In this document: in pieces, positions 44,463 to 52,524 of the stretch
Numbering within the stretch: the stretch's first letter is position 1
Layout of the letters: every line of letters starts with the position of its first letter
NCBI RefSeq assembly: GCF_004358095.2
Contig: NZ_SMZJ02000004.1
Span: 411,031-475,030 of the forward strand
Direction: 5' to 3'
From: Seonamhaeicola sediminis
Lineage (GTDB): Bacteria > Bacteroidota > Bacteroidia > Flavobacteriales > Flavobacteriaceae
Length of the DNA stretch: 64,000 nucleotides
The notes under the pieces: model-generated
What the model was told of the DNA's origin: nothing
Database searches by the model: none
What the model saw: only the letters and a program-made list of their open reading frames with translations
Translations under genes and position numbers: made by a program

Positions 44463-45368
44463 ATGCTTTCAATTAAAAAATATGCTGCCATTGATATTGG
44501 TTCCAATGCTGTTAGATTATTAATTTCAAATGTAATTGAAGAAAAAGGTAAGCCCGTAAGGTTTAAAAAGAATTCTTTAGTAAGGGTACCTATTCGCTTA
44601 GGTGCTGATGTTTTTATAAAGCAGCGAATTTCAAAAGAAAATACTAAAAGAATGTTAGATACCATGCTAGCATTCAAATTACTCATGCAATCGCATAAAG
44701 TAGTTAAGTATAAGGCTTGTGCAACATCTGCGATGCGTGAGTCTAAAAATGGTAAAGCTATTGTTGATGCGGTTTTAGAGCATGCTAACATAAACATAGA
44801 TATTATAGGGGGCGAAGAAGAGGCTGCTATAATTGCAGCTACAGATTTAAATAAATATATAGATCCGGAAAAGACATACTTATATGTAGATGTTGGTGGG
44901 GGAAGTACAGAATTTACGGTGATTCATAGAGGAAATCAAATAACATCAAAATCTTTTAAAATAGGTACTGTTAGGTTGCTCAATGATATGGTTCTAAAGG
45001 AAACATGGCAAGAGCTGCAGGAATGGATTGAATCTAATGCAAAGCAATATTCTAAAATATCTGTTTTAGGTTCAGGCGGGAATATTAATAAAATATTTAA
45101 AATCTCTGGTAAAGCCTTGGGAAAACCACTATCATATTTTTATATGACATCCTATTATAATACGCTGCAAACGTATTCTTATGAGGAGAGAATAACAGAG
45201 TTAGATTTAAATCAAGATAGGGCAGATGTTATTATTCCAGCTATGAGAATTTATCTTTCTGCAATGAAATGGAGTGGCTCAAAAAACATATATGTACCCA
45301 AAATAGGGCTCGCAGATGGTATTATAAAGAGTATATATTATGATACTGTTTCTAGTAATACACAGTAA
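44463..45368 (+). CDS. Ppx/GppA family exopolyphosphatase
   Basis: A 301-residue phosphatase of the Ppx/GppA family (ASKHA fold). The first phosphate loop AIDIGSNAVRLLI is at residues 9-21, and the second, YVDVGGGSTEFTVI, near 140. These proteins remove phosphate from polyphosphate or from pppGpp. At about 300 residues it has only the two ASKHA subdomains, as in many Bacteroidota, and lacks the C-terminal HD region of E. coli Ppx. Only one base separates it from ppk1, so the two are translated together. Which substrate dominates cannot be told from sequence. Confidence 0.9.
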   Translation: MLSIKKYAAIDIGSNAVRLLISNVIEEKGKPVRFKKNSLVRVPIRLGADVFIKQRISKENTKRMLDTMLAFKLLMQSHKVVKYKACATSAMRESKNGKAIVDAVLEHANINIDIIGGEEEAAIIAATDLNKYIDPEKTYLYVDVGGGSTEFTVIHRGNQITSKSFKIGTVRLLNDMVLKETWQELQEWIESNAKQYSKISVLGSGGNINKIFKISGKALGKPLSYFYMTSYYNTLQTYSYEERITELDLNQDRADVIIPAMRIYLSAMKWSGSKNIYVPKIGLADGIIKSIYYDTVSSNTQ

Positions 45369-45466
45369 AATTATGCACTTCATCTTTTAAATAACTCTAA
45401 TTTATTGAAAAAATATATCTTCGTTGTAAGAATGTTTGCTATAAAATAAACCCAAACCTATTAATT

Positions 45467-45997
45467 ATGAAAAAAACATTACTCTTAACCGTACTTATTG
45501 GTCTAGCTACTCTTTACGGGTTTTCTCAAGACACAAAATTTGGAGTTCGTGCTGGTTTAAATATCTCTAACATGGATTTTAAACCTGATGCTACTTTTAG
45601 TAATAAACACAGAAACGGTTTTATGATTGGTTTCTTTAGTGAATTAAGATTAGCTAAAGGCGTTGCTTTTGCTCCTGAACTTCAGTTTTCATCTGAAGGA
45701 GGTAAGGAAGAATCTATAAGAATAGATTATATTCAGGTTCCTGCATTTTTTAAATTTAAATTAAGTGATAAATTGCATATTGGTGCAGGTCCTCAAGTAG
45801 GAATTAAAGTGCACGAATACGAAGATGGATTTAAAAACTTTGGATACTCAGCCATAGGTGGGATAGAATTTAAAATATCCCATCAATTATTTGTGGATGC
45901 TAGGTACACTTATGGACTTGTAAATGTTTTAGACGATATTGAAAGTTTTGAAGCCATAAATACGAAAATCCAGTTCGGATTTGGTTATAAATTTTAA
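45467..45997 (+). CDS. Small outer-membrane beta-barrel (PorT-like) protein
   Basis: A 176-residue exported protein. The signal peptide ends YGFSQ, then the body reads as an eight-stranded barrel: TKFGVRAGLNISNMDF, GFMIGFFSELRLAKGVAFAPELQF, DYIQVPAFFKFKLSDKLHIGAGPQVGI and a final IQFGFGYKF with aromatic C-terminus. This is the OMP_b-brl (PorT) fold, common in Bacteroidota. True PorT is a T9SS protein, but this small family has many members, so no specific role is claimed. Its stop overlaps the convergent miaE stop by 4 bases. A weak promoter-like TATCTTCG lies upstream. Confidence 0.85.
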   Translation: MKKTLLLTVLIGLATLYGFSQDTKFGVRAGLNISNMDFKPDATFSNKHRNGFMIGFFSELRLAKGVAFAPELQFSSEGGKEESIRIDYIQVPAFFKFKLSDKLHIGAGPQVGIKVHEYEDGFKNFGYSAIGGIEFKISHQLFVDARYTYGLVNVLDDIESFEAINTKIQFGFGYKF

Positions 45998-46575
45998 CCG
46001 TGAACGGTTTCTTTTTTTCCTAAATTAGACATAATTTTAGCTTCATATTCAAGAAGTTGTTGCCATTTGGTGTCAACTTCTTTTTTATTTCCATATTGTC
46101 TGGCAAAACCTAAAAACATGGTATAGTGGTTGGCTTCGCTTACCATTAACTTTCTATAAAACTCAGCTAATTCTTTATCTTCTAATGCTTCTGAAAGTAA
46201 CCTGAAGCGCTCGCAACTTCTGGCTTCAATTAAAGCGGCATAAAGTAATCTGTGTACTAATTGTGTAGTTCTACTACCACCTTTTGGGAAAAACTTCATT
46301 AACTCAATAACATATTCATCTTTTCGGTCTCTTCCTAAAACCCAGCCGCGTTCTAAAATTTTATCATGAACCATTTTAAAATGACTTATTTCTTCTTTGA
46401 CCAAAGCCACCATTTCCTGAACCAATTCGGTGTATTCAGGGAAACTAACAATCAAGGAAATAGCTGTACTGGTAGCTTTTTGCTCGCAAAAGGCATGATC
46501 TGTTAAAATTTCTTCAATGTTCTTTTCAACAATATTAACCCACCTTGGGTCTGTTGGTAATTTAAGTCCTAACAT
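45994..46575 (-). CDS. miaE: tRNA 2-methylthio-N6-isopentenyladenosine-37 hydroxylase (MiaE)
   Basis: A 193-residue ferritin-like diiron enzyme. MiaE hydroxylates the ms2i6A37 base of certain tRNAs. The ligand helices are visible as AFCEQKATS, VALVKEEISHFKMVH, EARSCERFRLL and VSEANHYTMFL, giving the E...ExxH...E...ExxH pattern. Length is normal. It follows dnaX by 15 bases on the same strand and is presumably co-transcribed; a functional link is not known. It depends on miaA and miaB, which are not in the window. Its stop overlaps that of the convergent beta-barrel gene. Confidence 0.93.
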   Translation of the reverse strand: MLGLKLPTDPRWVNIVEKNIEEILTDHAFCEQKATSTAISLIVSFPEYTELVQEMVALVKEEISHFKMVHDKILERGWVLGRDRKDEYVIELMKFFPKGGSRTTQLVHRLLYAALIEARSCERFRLLSEALEDKELAEFYRKLMVSEANHYTMFLGFARQYGNKKEVDTKWQQLLEYEAKIMSNLGKKETVHG

Positions 46576-46590
46576 AGTTCATGTGGTTTT

Positions 46591-48321
46591 TTAAACATCC
46601 AAATTAAAAGCTTTCTTTAATAACTCTATATTAGGGTTTTTCTCTTTAAGTTTTTCAAACTTTTCAATAGGCGTATAGGCGTATTGTTTTTCCATGACTT
46701 CATTAACAGTAATGGCAAGGTCTATATCAAAGTTATTGAGTGATTTTCTTATAAACCCTAATAAATCGTACTGATTGCGTTCAATTTCCAATTTATTTGT
46801 TTCAGTTGGAAATTCAAGATGAATGGTGGTTTCTTTAAGTTTAGGTTTATCTATAGATAAAATAGAAGCCAAATTTCGTTTTCCAGACTTTTGCAAGTTT
46901 TCAATATAGGTATTCCAGACTTTTAAGAGTTCACGCTCTGTAAAATCGTCTTTAGGCAAGTCTTCTTCGTCAATAACCACGTTCATTTGCCTTATTTGGT
47001 GCTCCTTTTTTGTTTTTAAGCTACTTAATGAGAGACCAGATTTGCGCTTTGTTTCTTGTTTTAAAATAATTTTTGGAGGTTCTTTAACTTGAAAAGCTTC
47101 AACAGTTTTAGCAACTGGTTCAATAGGATTAACTATTGCTTGTTCCGTTTCATCAGAAACCTCATTGGACTCTTGTTTTTTCGGCACAGAAACCACAACA
47201 GGAGTGATGCCTTTGTTTTTAAAATAGGAAGGCGGTATTATGTAATGTCTGCTATTTTTTTTTTCTCCATCAAAAGTGATAGAGGCAAGTTGCATAAGAC
47301 AAAGTTCAACCAACAAACGTTGATTTTTACTGCTTTTGTATTTGAGATCACAATCATTGGCCAAATGTATACCTTGTATTAAAAAATCTCTGGTAGCCTT
47401 TCTAGACTGTTCCAAATATTTTTGTTTGGTCTGGTCACCAACTTCTAAAAGCGCAATAGTATTTTCTGTTTTACTTACCAATAAATCTCTAAAATGAGAT
47501 GCTAAACCAGCAATGTAATGGTGGCCATCAAAGCCTTTAGAAAGTGTATTATTAAAAAGAAGCAGTAATTCTGGTATTTTATTTTGTAGTATTAAATCAG
47601 TACTTTCAAAATAGGTTTCATAATCCAGTACATTTAAATTCTCTGTTACCGCTTGTCTGGTTAAATTTTTACCAGAAAAGCTAACAACTCTATCAAAAAT
47701 GGAAAGCGCATCTCTCATAGCGCCATCTGCTTTTTGTGCAATAATATGAAGGGCGTCATCTTCGGCACTAACACCTTGCTCTTCGGCAATATACTGTAAG
47801 TACGCTTTAGCATCTTTAACCGTAATTCGTTTAAAATCGAAAATCTGGCACCGCGATAAAATGGTTGGTATAATTTTATGCTTTTCAGTAGTTGCTAAAA
47901 TAAAAATACAGTGTTTTGGTGGTTCTTCTAAGGTTTTTAAAAAGGCATTAAAGGCAGCTTGTGATAACATGTGTACCTCATCTATAATGTACACCTTGTA
48001 TTTTCCAACCTGGGGCGGAATTCTAACTTGGTCTGTTAGATTTCTAATATCATCAACAGAGTTGTTTGACGCTGCATCTAGCTCAAAAATATTAAACGCA
48101 AAGTCCTCATCTGTTTCTGTACCATCACTGTTAATCATTTTGGCCAATATACGGGCACAGGTAGTTTTACCAACACCTCTGGGACCCGTAAACAGTAAAG
48201 CCTGTGCCAAATGATTATTTTCAATGGCATTTAAGAGCGTATTGGTAATAGCCTGTTGGCCAACAACATCCTTAAAGGTTTGTGGTCTGTACTTTCTGGC
48301 TGATACTACAAAGTGCTCCAT
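46591..48321 (-). CDS. dnaX: DNA polymerase III subunit gamma/tau
   Basis: A 576-residue clamp-loader ATPase. Walker A GPRGVGKT is at residues 46-53, Walker B YIIDEVHML near 111-119, and sensor ATTEKHKI/SRCQ motifs follow. Domain III ends near residue 350. The C-terminal part (about 360-576) is a low-complexity linker plus a tau-like domain that binds the polymerase. Two oddities: the four-Cys zinc module found in most bacterial DnaX is missing between residues 55 and 85, replaced by INSDGTETDEDFAFNIFELD; and codons 353-356 contain an A10 run whose slippage would make a short gamma form (see findings). It precedes miaE. Confidence 0.96.
   Translation of the reverse strand: MEHFVVSARKYRPQTFKDVVGQQAITNTLLNAIENNHLAQALLFTGPRGVGKTTCARILAKMINSDGTETDEDFAFNIFELDAASNNSVDDIRNLTDQVRIPPQVGKYKVYIIDEVHMLSQAAFNAFLKTLEEPPKHCIFILATTEKHKIIPTILSRCQIFDFKRITVKDAKAYLQYIAEEQGVSAEDDALHIIAQKADGAMRDALSIFDRVVSFSGKNLTRQAVTENLNVLDYETYFESTDLILQNKIPELLLLFNNTLSKGFDGHHYIAGLASHFRDLLVSKTENTIALLEVGDQTKQKYLEQSRKATRDFLIQGIHLANDCDLKYKSSKNQRLLVELCLMQLASITFDGEKKNSRHYIIPPSYFKNKGITPVVVSVPKKQESNEVSDETEQAIVNPIEPVAKTVEAFQVKEPPKIILKQETKRKSGLSLSSLKTKKEHQIRQMNVVIDEEDLPKDDFTERELLKVWNTYIENLQKSGKRNLASILSIDKPKLKETTIHLEFPTETNKLEIERNQYDLLGFIRKSLNNFDIDLAITVNEVMEKQYAYTPIEKFEKLKEKNPNIELLKKAFNLDV
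47255..47264 (-). promoter_or_regulatory. Candidate slippage site (A10) inside dnaX
   Basis: On the coding strand the sequence is GGA-GAA-AAA-AAA-AAT-AGC. An extra A (or a -1 ribosomal shift) reads E-K-K-K-stop (TAG) and a lost A (or +1 shift) reads five more codons and TAA. Both would end DnaX at about residue 356-360, at the edge of domain III. Confidence 0.55.
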
Positions 48322-48597
48322 TGAAATTTACGTAAGCTTGAGTGATTTTCAATATAAAATTGTACTTAGACTACGCTAAGTAGAACTAACGAAAATCAGT
48401 AAATTTTAGCTAACATGTTTCTCGATACGTTTTGAATGTATTCGAAACATTCGAAATGACATTTTAACTGTAACAAAGTTAAAAATTCGTCTTAAAATTT
48501 AGAATTTTGAACATACTATTTAATAAGAGTTATTAACAAATAGATGTTATTGATTACTATATTTAGTTGTTGATTTTGTAAAAAATTTCAACTACTT
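48322..48597. other. Intergenic DNA upstream of dnaX, no gene seen
   Basis: About 275 AT-rich bases. The only structure noticed is the short duplicated piece GAAACATTCGAAATGACA-like near 48440-48460. No reading frame with protein character. Confidence 0.4.
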
Positions 48598-48652
48598 TCG
48601 TTTAACAGCCGATAAAAGCAATTGAAACTGATTTTATCTTATAGTTAAACGA
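48598..48652. repeat. Two-part long hairpin upstream of rnpB
   Basis: TCGTTTAAC (48598-48606) pairs with GTTAAACGA (48644-48652), and inside them GATAAAA (48611-48617) pairs with TTTTATC (48632-48638). All 16 base pairs are perfect, with internal loops of 4 and 5 bases and a 14-base apical loop. A box like TACTTTCG (48593-48600) is just at its left edge. Confidence 0.6.
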
Positions 48653-48727
48653 ACCTTTTCAAACATAACCGGTCTATTCAATAACTTAACGCAACAAATC
48701 TAAACTTCTAGATATTTAAATTTAAGT

Positions 48728-48842
48728 TTAAACAGGGTATACGGGTAAGTGCGTTAAGGATTGTAGTGAAAAGCCCACAGCGCCGTAAGGAGCGCGGACT
48801 TGTAACGAAAAGCCTGACCCCGATTTTAAGAGGGGTAACGCC
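48728..48842 (+). ncRNA. Candidate structured RNA element just upstream of rnpB
   Basis: A GC-richer island in AT-rich DNA. GCGTTA (48751-48756) pairs with TAACGC (48836-48841); inside are GCGCC (48780-48784) / G-A-GCGC (48790-48795) and ACCCC (48817-48821) / GGGGT (48832-48836). The pieces AAGGATTGTAGTGAAAAGCC and AACGAAAAGCCTGACCCC resemble a sequence element I recall as frequent in flavobacterial genomes, possibly a named Rfam motif such as Flavo-1, but I cannot verify which. No reading frame is plausible. Confidence 0.45.
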
Positions 48843-48881
48843 AAAACATTTATTTGTTTAGATTTTAATAGTATTGTATTG

Positions 48882-48889
48882 TACCTTTG
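48882..48889 (+). promoter_or_regulatory. rnpB promoter -7 box
   Basis: TACCTTTG matches TAnnTTTG, directly before the 5' end of RNase P RNA. A TTTG at 48853-48856 may be the -33 element, with a spacer slightly longer than usual. Confidence 0.65.
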
Positions 48890-48893
48890 CATG

Positions 48894-49241
48894 TAAGTAG
48901 ATTGCCTTATCGCTACTATTTTATAGTAGAGGAAAGTCCGAACACCGTAGTGCATTATAGTGGTTAATGGCCACCAGTTGTGAAACTAGGAAAAGTGCAA
49001 CAGAAAGTATGTACAGGTAATGCTGTAGTGAAATCAGGTAAACTCTATATGGTGCAATGTCATGTATACCAGCGTCCCGATAGCAATCGGGAAAGGGTTG
49101 CACGCCCAATGTTGGAGGGTAGACAGCTAAAGTGTATTGGCAACAATGCATTGAGATAAATGATAGGGTATTTTTGTTCTTCTTTCAGGGAATCCTGAAA
49201 CAAGTTCAGGATGAACAGAATTCGGCTTATAGATTTACTTA
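48894..49241 (+). ncRNA. rnpB: RNase P RNA (class A)
   Basis: The catalytic RNA that removes 5' leaders from tRNA precursors. The universal GAGGAAAGTCC core (about 48928-48938) and the 3' ACAGAATTCGGCTTA core (about 49215-49229) are present, with AAACTCTATATGGTGCAA and GAGGGTAGACAGC between. The ends pair into helix P1: TAAGTAGAT (48894-48902) with ATTTACTTA (49233-49241), one G-U pair. About 348 bases, normal size. It has its own promoter and a following stem-loop. Open frames on the opposite strand here are chance. Confidence 0.96.
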
Positions 49242-49249
49242 GAAATAAT

Positions 49250-49274
49250 AAACCCTTCTTAAATAGAAGGGTTT
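49250..49274. terminator. Stem-loop after rnpB
   Basis: AAACCCTTCT (49250-49259) / AGAAGGGTTT (49265-49274) with a 5-base loop. T-rich flanks on both sides are weak; it can serve rnpB and the convergent exported-protein gene. Confidence 0.65.
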
Positions 49275-49296
49275 ATCTGTTAAAATGGGTTGGTTT

Positions 49297-50049
49297 CTAT
49301 TCTTCTTTGGGAGCATATGATAAATCTCTTCTAATCTCTCCAGTTACTTCTTCCATTTTTGTGGCATAATCCATAACCTTTTTAAAGGTTTCAAATCTGT
49401 CCGGCCCCAATAATTCTTCATTTGTTTTTTGTTTGTTTGCAGAATCTATAGCATCTTTGCTAGACATGGCTACCATATAATAGCTTTCCATAGCACCAAA
49501 TCCTGTTCTGTAAACTCTATAATGGCTTTTAGAGCCCTTGGCGGCAAACATTTCTTTTACGGCTTTCATACCTTCCCTAACGTTCTTACCATTTTTTGGT
49601 TTGTAGTAGATGAAATAATAATCTCTATAATCTTGTCCTTCTTGAGTTTGTGAAATACCATCTGGCATATAGGTTAATTCTTCATCTAACACAATGATAT
49701 AGTCTCCATGAGAACCATAGCATTGATCAAATTTTTTAAACATTTCACTAAATTTATCTCCCATGGCCTTAGCCATATCGGCAAAGGGACGTTCATCTAA
49801 ATCAGCAAAATTTTCCATGGGTGAAACGTATAAATACCGCATATCATCCATAGTGGCACATAACCATGTTGTTTGAGGATTATGTTCTACACACGCAGCA
49901 TGAAATTCCTTGGCTATTTTCTCATAATCCCAAATTTTTGATGGCATTACATTGTCTTGGTGCACCTGATAATACTTTTGTGCATAGCTTATGTTGCAGA
50001 AAAAGCATAAAGTACAAATTAGTAAAAGCGTTTTTTTAATTGTTTTCAT
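49297..50049 (-). CDS. Exported protein of unknown function
   Basis: A 250-residue protein with a signal peptide (cleaved near ISYAQ) and then a soluble mixed alpha/beta body, e.g. YYQVHQDNVMPSKIWDYEKIAKEF, DQCYGSHGDYIIVLDEEL and FYIYYKPKNGKNVREG-like stretches. No membrane segment or lipobox. I do not recognise the family; part of the sequence (repeated Y-hydrophobic-x strands at the N-terminus) could be an alpha/beta-barrel monooxygenase-type (ABM) fold, which is only a guess from pattern. It follows the SnoaL-like lipoprotein gene by 28 bases on the same strand, so the two are likely one operon. Confidence 0.75.
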   Translation of the reverse strand: MKTIKKTLLLICTLCFFCNISYAQKYYQVHQDNVMPSKIWDYEKIAKEFHAACVEHNPQTTWLCATMDDMRYLYVSPMENFADLDERPFADMAKAMGDKFSEMFKKFDQCYGSHGDYIIVLDEELTYMPDGISQTQEGQDYRDYYFIYYKPKNGKNVREGMKAVKEMFAAKGSKSHYRVYRTGFGAMESYYMVAMSSKDAIDSANKQKTNEELLGPDRFETFKKVMDYATKMEEVTGEIRRDLSYAPKEE

Positions 50050-50077
50050 AATTTATAAGGTTATTGATTAGTTGTTA

Positions 50078-50995
50078 TTATACTTTAGGTGGGCTTATAC
50101 CTAATTGGCTATAGATGGCTTGGTTATCGAAAAAGGCTTCCTCACTTACAAATTGACCTTCATTGTTTAGTGTCCATACACTAAAACCAGGAACTTTAAT
50201 TTTTTTTCCGGTTGCGGCATTGCCCATAAAATCACCATTATGAGTTCCCGTAACCGTCCAATTAATATACACTTTATTGTCTGCAATATCTACAGTGCTT
50301 ACATGAACTTTAAAGTCTGGAAAAGCAGTAACAAATACGCTCATAAAGCTTTCATATTCATCAATACTTTTAATATCAACAACACCGTTGGATGCTCTGG
50401 TAAGGTTTGGCACAGACAAAGCTTTAAGATTGGCAATGTTATGAGTATTCCAACCATCTACAACTTTATTCACGGCATCTGTAATTGCTTTTTCATCTGC
50501 AGGTAGATTATTATAAGCTTGTAAGTCTTGCATGGCATCTACATACTCTGATAGGTTATAATAAGCATATTCCTGAACGATTTTGCCATCTACAAATTCT
50601 GATGTAATATGAACTGGGATACTAATTTCTTTTCCATTTGCTTTCAATTTACCTCTCCAGGTATTCCAATAGTTTACCCAAGTTTTATTGTTTTTGTCAA
50701 CTACCATTTCGCTAACGGCATTTTCCTTACTAAAAGCATAGGAGGAAAGTGTAGAAAGCATGTCTTTCATTCCTGCCATGGTTTCATCTGGAGAATTACC
50801 CTTGTTTGAATTGTGAAAGATTTTTGCAGTGTCGGCATAATGACTTTTCCAAGTATCCCAATCTTGGGCTTCATAGGCGGCAACACCCGCTTTAAAGGTT
50901 TCTAATTCAGGAGAAGCATTAAAGTAATTCTGTGGTTGATTTTGGCAAGCAATAAATAAAATCATCGCTAGGCCAAGTACTAAAAGTTTTTTCAT
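50078..50995 (-). CDS. Lipoprotein with two SnoaL/NTF2-like domains
   Basis: A 305-residue lipoprotein. The lipobox LFIAC puts the lipidated Cys at residue 17. Residues about 30-150 and 165-300 are two related NTF2-fold units, each with a pattern such as GWNTHNIANLKALSVPNL, and VDGKIVQEYAYYNLSEYVD and FVSEEAFFDNQAIYSQLG at their ends. The second resembles SnoaL-like ester cyclase proteins. Catalytic activity cannot be predicted. It is the upstream gene of a two-gene operon with an exported protein. Such proteins often bind small hydrophobic ligands. Confidence 0.8.
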   Translation of the reverse strand: MKKLLVLGLAMILFIACQNQPQNYFNASPELETFKAGVAAYEAQDWDTWKSHYADTAKIFHNSNKGNSPDETMAGMKDMLSTLSSYAFSKENAVSEMVVDKNNKTWVNYWNTWRGKLKANGKEISIPVHITSEFVDGKIVQEYAYYNLSEYVDAMQDLQAYNNLPADEKAITDAVNKVVDGWNTHNIANLKALSVPNLTRASNGVVDIKSIDEYESFMSVFVTAFPDFKVHVSTVDIADNKVYINWTVTGTHNGDFMGNAATGKKIKVPGFSVWTLNNEGQFVSEEAFFDNQAIYSQLGISPPKV

Positions 50996-51151
50996 TGGTT
51001 AGTGTTTTAGTTAATTAATAGCATCCATAACCAAAGTAAAATTCATCTCAGAAATACTGAAATAAACTATTAAGATAAGAAGATAAATTTAGGGTGCTAT
51101 CTTAAGGAGAACTCTAATATACTGAAAAAAAGGTAATTATTGAAGATGGTG

Positions 51152-51697
51152 CTACGTTTTGTTTGTTTCAAAAAAACTAAAAACATTTCCGCCATAACTT
51201 TTGGAGTAACTAAAGTGATGTAATTTGGATAAATTTGTATGTTTTGAATGCTCAATAATTAATAGCCCACTTTCTGTTATTAGTTTATTACTGAAAACTA
51301 AATCTGGTATAGCAGAAAACTGTTCGAAAGTAAAATTATAAGGAGGGTCTGCAAAGATAATATCAGACTTTATTGTAGTCTTTTCTAAAAATTTGAAGAC
51401 ATCACTTTTTATTGTTTGAATGGGCATTTCAAACATTTCAGCAGTTTTATTTATAAACTTTACACAGTTAAAATTTTGATCCACACAAATGATATTTTGT
51501 GTTCCTCTAGAAGCAAATTCATAACTAATATTACCAGTGCCAGCAAACAAATCTAAGACGGCAACATCTTCAAAATAGTAAAGGTTATTTAGAATATTAA
51601 ACAACGATTCTTTTGCCATATCTGTAGTTGGACGTACAGGAAGATTTTTGGGAGCTGTAATCTTTCTTCTTTTGTATATACCTGATATTATTCGCAT
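51152..51697 (-). CDS. rsmD: 16S rRNA (guanine-966-N2)-methyltransferase RsmD
   Basis: A 181-residue SAM-dependent methyltransferase. Typical RsmD features are the start MRIISGIYKRRKITAPK, RPTTDMAKESLFNIL, the SAM loop VLDLFAGTGNISYEFASRG and the N2-G catalytic motif DPPYNF. Its start overlaps the stop of the upstream DUF3822 gene (TAATG), so translation is coupled. RsmD modifies the 30S subunit head during assembly. Downstream is an empty 150-base region. Confidence 0.95.
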   Translation of the reverse strand: MRIISGIYKRRKITAPKNLPVRPTTDMAKESLFNILNNLYYFEDVAVLDLFAGTGNISYEFASRGTQNIICVDQNFNCVKFINKTAEMFEMPIQTIKSDVFKFLEKTTIKSDIIFADPPYNFTFEQFSAIPDLVFSNKLITESGLLIIEHSKHTNLSKLHHFSYSKSYGGNVFSFFETNKT

Positions 51698-52524
51698 TAA
51701 AAACTTTTAATTAAAGCAAAATTTGAATATTTAGATTTGGGTAGTTCAGAATATTTGAATACATCATTTCTGTTACCAAATTCAACATGCCGCACATATC
51801 TGTAAGTAATTTTGTAAAATTCATCATCTTTATTAATATCACCTATAAATACAAGATTGAATACTTCTGGATTTAAGTTTAGTTGCTCTGCAGTAAACAA
51901 AATATAATAAATAAAATCTTCTTTAGTAACGTATTCAAACGTATTGTAAAATAATAATTTAGATTTATCTACAATTATGAGTTCTATATGGTTTAAACTT
52001 ACATTTACATAAAATTTTGTGCTTTCGGAGTTCTTTTCCAATTGAAGAATTGACTCAATTAAAATGCATGAAATATGCATAAAGGTAAATTCTCCGTACT
52101 TATCATATAAATAGTTGTTAATATTAATATAGGGCACGTATACGCATATACTATCGTTCAAAGCGATATGGTCATACGTTATAAAATCAGACTTTAAAAT
52201 CTTAGAGTTAAATTTTAAATAATCGGCTAAAGCAACGTCATTAAATAAAGATTTAGGTACTAGTGTAGACAAGTCGTTGTCATGAATAACATGTACTTTA
52301 CTAAAATTTGTTTGAAGTGCATGTTCTGAATTAAATATCCCTTTTAATTGATCTAATAACTCTAGAGGATTTAGTTTTTTTTCAAAACTAATTTGTTTTA
52401 GATTAGTTATCGTGTTAGTATTTCTTTCTAGGATACAAAAAGAAAGTCCATTCAAACTTATTTGAATGGACAGTTCTAAATTAGTTAGTTTATTTATAGT
52501 GTTGTTACTACTCGTTATCGCCAT
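51697..52524 (-). CDS. DUF3822 family protein
   Basis: A 275-residue cytosolic protein. I start at the ATG at 52524 (MAITSSNN), since an ATG 16 codons further upstream lies in the preceding gene. The sequence alternates beta strands (ELSIQISLNGLSFCIL, FYVNVSLNHIELIIVDKSKLLFYNTFEY) with helices, which suggests an actin-like (ASKHA) fold, as proposed for DUF3822 proteins of Bacteroidota. It lies between a membrane protein and rsmD and overlaps both, a conserved flavobacterial arrangement; the reason is unknown. Confidence 0.85.
   Translation of the reverse strand: MAITSSNNTINKLTNLELSIQISLNGLSFCILERNTNTITNLKQISFEKKLNPLELLDQLKGIFNSEHALQTNFSKVHVIHDNDLSTLVPKSLFNDVALADYLKFNSKILKSDFITYDHIALNDSICVYVPYININNYLYDKYGEFTFMHISCILIESILQLEKNSESTKFYVNVSLNHIELIIVDKSKLLFYNTFEYVTKEDFIYYILFTAEQLNLNPEVFNLVFIGDINKDDEFYKITYRYVRHVEFGNRNDVFKYSELPKSKYSNFALIKSF

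Noticed and set aside
45408-45425. TATCTTCG as a promoter box for the small beta-barrel gene
   Set aside because: One mismatch to consensus and no -33 element; mentioned in the gene entry only.
48728-49151. Two leftward open frames of 75 and 76 codons
   Set aside because: They lie antisense to rnpB and the structured element, with no protein-like composition.
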